A stretch of DNA of 64,000 nucleotides from Oryzias latipes (Eukaryota > Chordata > Actinopteri > Beloniformes > Adrianichthyidae). Below, one piece after another: positions 63,360 to 64,000 of the stretch (its first letter is position 1; each line of letters opens with the position of its first letter). Where the stretch lies: contig NC_019864.2 in the NCBI RefSeq assembly GCF_002234675.1, forward strand, positions 23,314,582 through 23,378,581, given 5' to 3'. The notes below the pieces were generated by a model, which saw only the letters and a list, made by a program, of their open reading frames with translations, was not told the origin of the DNA and searched no databases. The position numbers were made by a program, and so were the translations under genes.

Positions 63360-64000
63360 GATCATGGACGGAGAAGCATTCCGCGTTTCTGCGCTCTTTT
63401 CCACAGAAAAGGAAACTGATTTTTCTATTTGTTACGGTGCAGGAGGAGGTGGAGAAAAGTTTCATTGGAAAGAATTCCAATACGAAAGAAATATAGCAAT
63501 ATACCGGGATAACGAAATGTGTTTAGATCATCAACTTATTTTAAAATATAATATTGTAAAGTATGGATGGAAAACCCATTTATTTTTACTGATTCATATA
63601 GATTTAAAATCCATTGGGGTGCAAACAAGTTTAATGTATACATAATTGCTTAAATCTTGGTTGAAAGTTTTGTTTTGTTTGTATATTACGCACGGACCCT
63701 GAATTTTTAATCACTGTTAGGTCCTGTAGGGACGATGTCTTAAATCATGTTTGTTAGTCTGTAGAATTATTTAAAACATACACAGTTGGGTTAGAGAAGA
63801 ACTGATGTTTGGAAGCACGGCACGAGGCAACGTTAAAGAACAGGTCGTTGTTCAAACGGGATGTAGTATAACTGAAAATCCAACTAGTTTAAAGTTAAAG
63901 GAAAACTGGACAAAGGCTCCTCACTTGAGTTCAATTCCTTCTGGGTTCTCTGTCCACTGATTGTACTAATGCTGACTCTCCTGGAAAGACCTGCCTCGTT
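63360..64000. other. Non-coding upstream flank of HERC copy B
   Basis: One 93-codon open frame (63364-63645) starts beside the HERC promoter on the plus strand. It has no recognisable domain and I treat it as chance. Nothing else is seen. Confidence 0.4.

Noticed and set aside
63364-63645. 93-codon frame beside the HERC copy B promoter as a divergent gene
   Set aside because: No domain, no splice structure and low-complexity composition; chance frame.

Overview
This window is nuclear DNA from a teleost fish. Three things point to that: vertebrate-type split genes with GT-AG introns, the neighbouring pair ano10 and snrk (also neighbours on human chromosome 3p22), and a typical fish load of L2-type LINEs, a V-SINE and many short DNA transposons. 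A percomorph such as medaka fits the repeat types best, but the species is an inference.

Layout. About 0-4.5 kb is repeat-rich non-coding DNA. An anoctamin-10 gene (14 coding exons, 698 aa, plus strand) runs from 4.56 to 10.78 kb with a 3' UTR to about 12.4 kb. Then come paired piggyBac-like MITEs and a non-coding stretch that probably holds the snrk 3' UTR. The SNF-related kinase gene snrk (minus strand, 4 coding exons, 577 aa) spans 15.9-32.5 kb, with a non-coding first exon in a CpG island near 35.6-35.9 kb; its 11.8 kb third intron is full of retroelement debris. From 38.1 to 63.25 kb lie two complete tandem genes on the minus strand for small HERC E3 ubiquitin ligases (RCC1-like domain plus HECT domain). 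I rebuilt 23 coding exons for each; the reading phase closes in every exon, giving 1031 aa and 1001 aa, with the same intron positions and phases in both.

How it may work. The two HERC genes resemble the interferon-inducible HERC5/HERC6 class and its fish relatives. Both have interferon-stimulated response element (ISRE)-like sequences just upstream of the start codon. Copy A carries three, arranged as a 36-37 bp tandem repeat that also contains ATF/CRE-like half-sites. Exon 4 of the two genes, coding for RCC1-like repeats, is almost identical in DNA while other exons and the introns have diverged, which suggests local gene conversion. ano10 (lipid scramblase family) and snrk (LKB1-dependent AMPK-related kinase family) look like ancestral neighbours next to which the HERC pair sits.

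Mobile DNA is abundant: six copies of a TTAA-flanked MITE, two Harbinger-type elements carrying a decayed Myb/MADF-like frame, a nearly complete L2 LINE with one frameshift inside a HERC intron, and a dispersed repeat that carries a short acidic reading frame.
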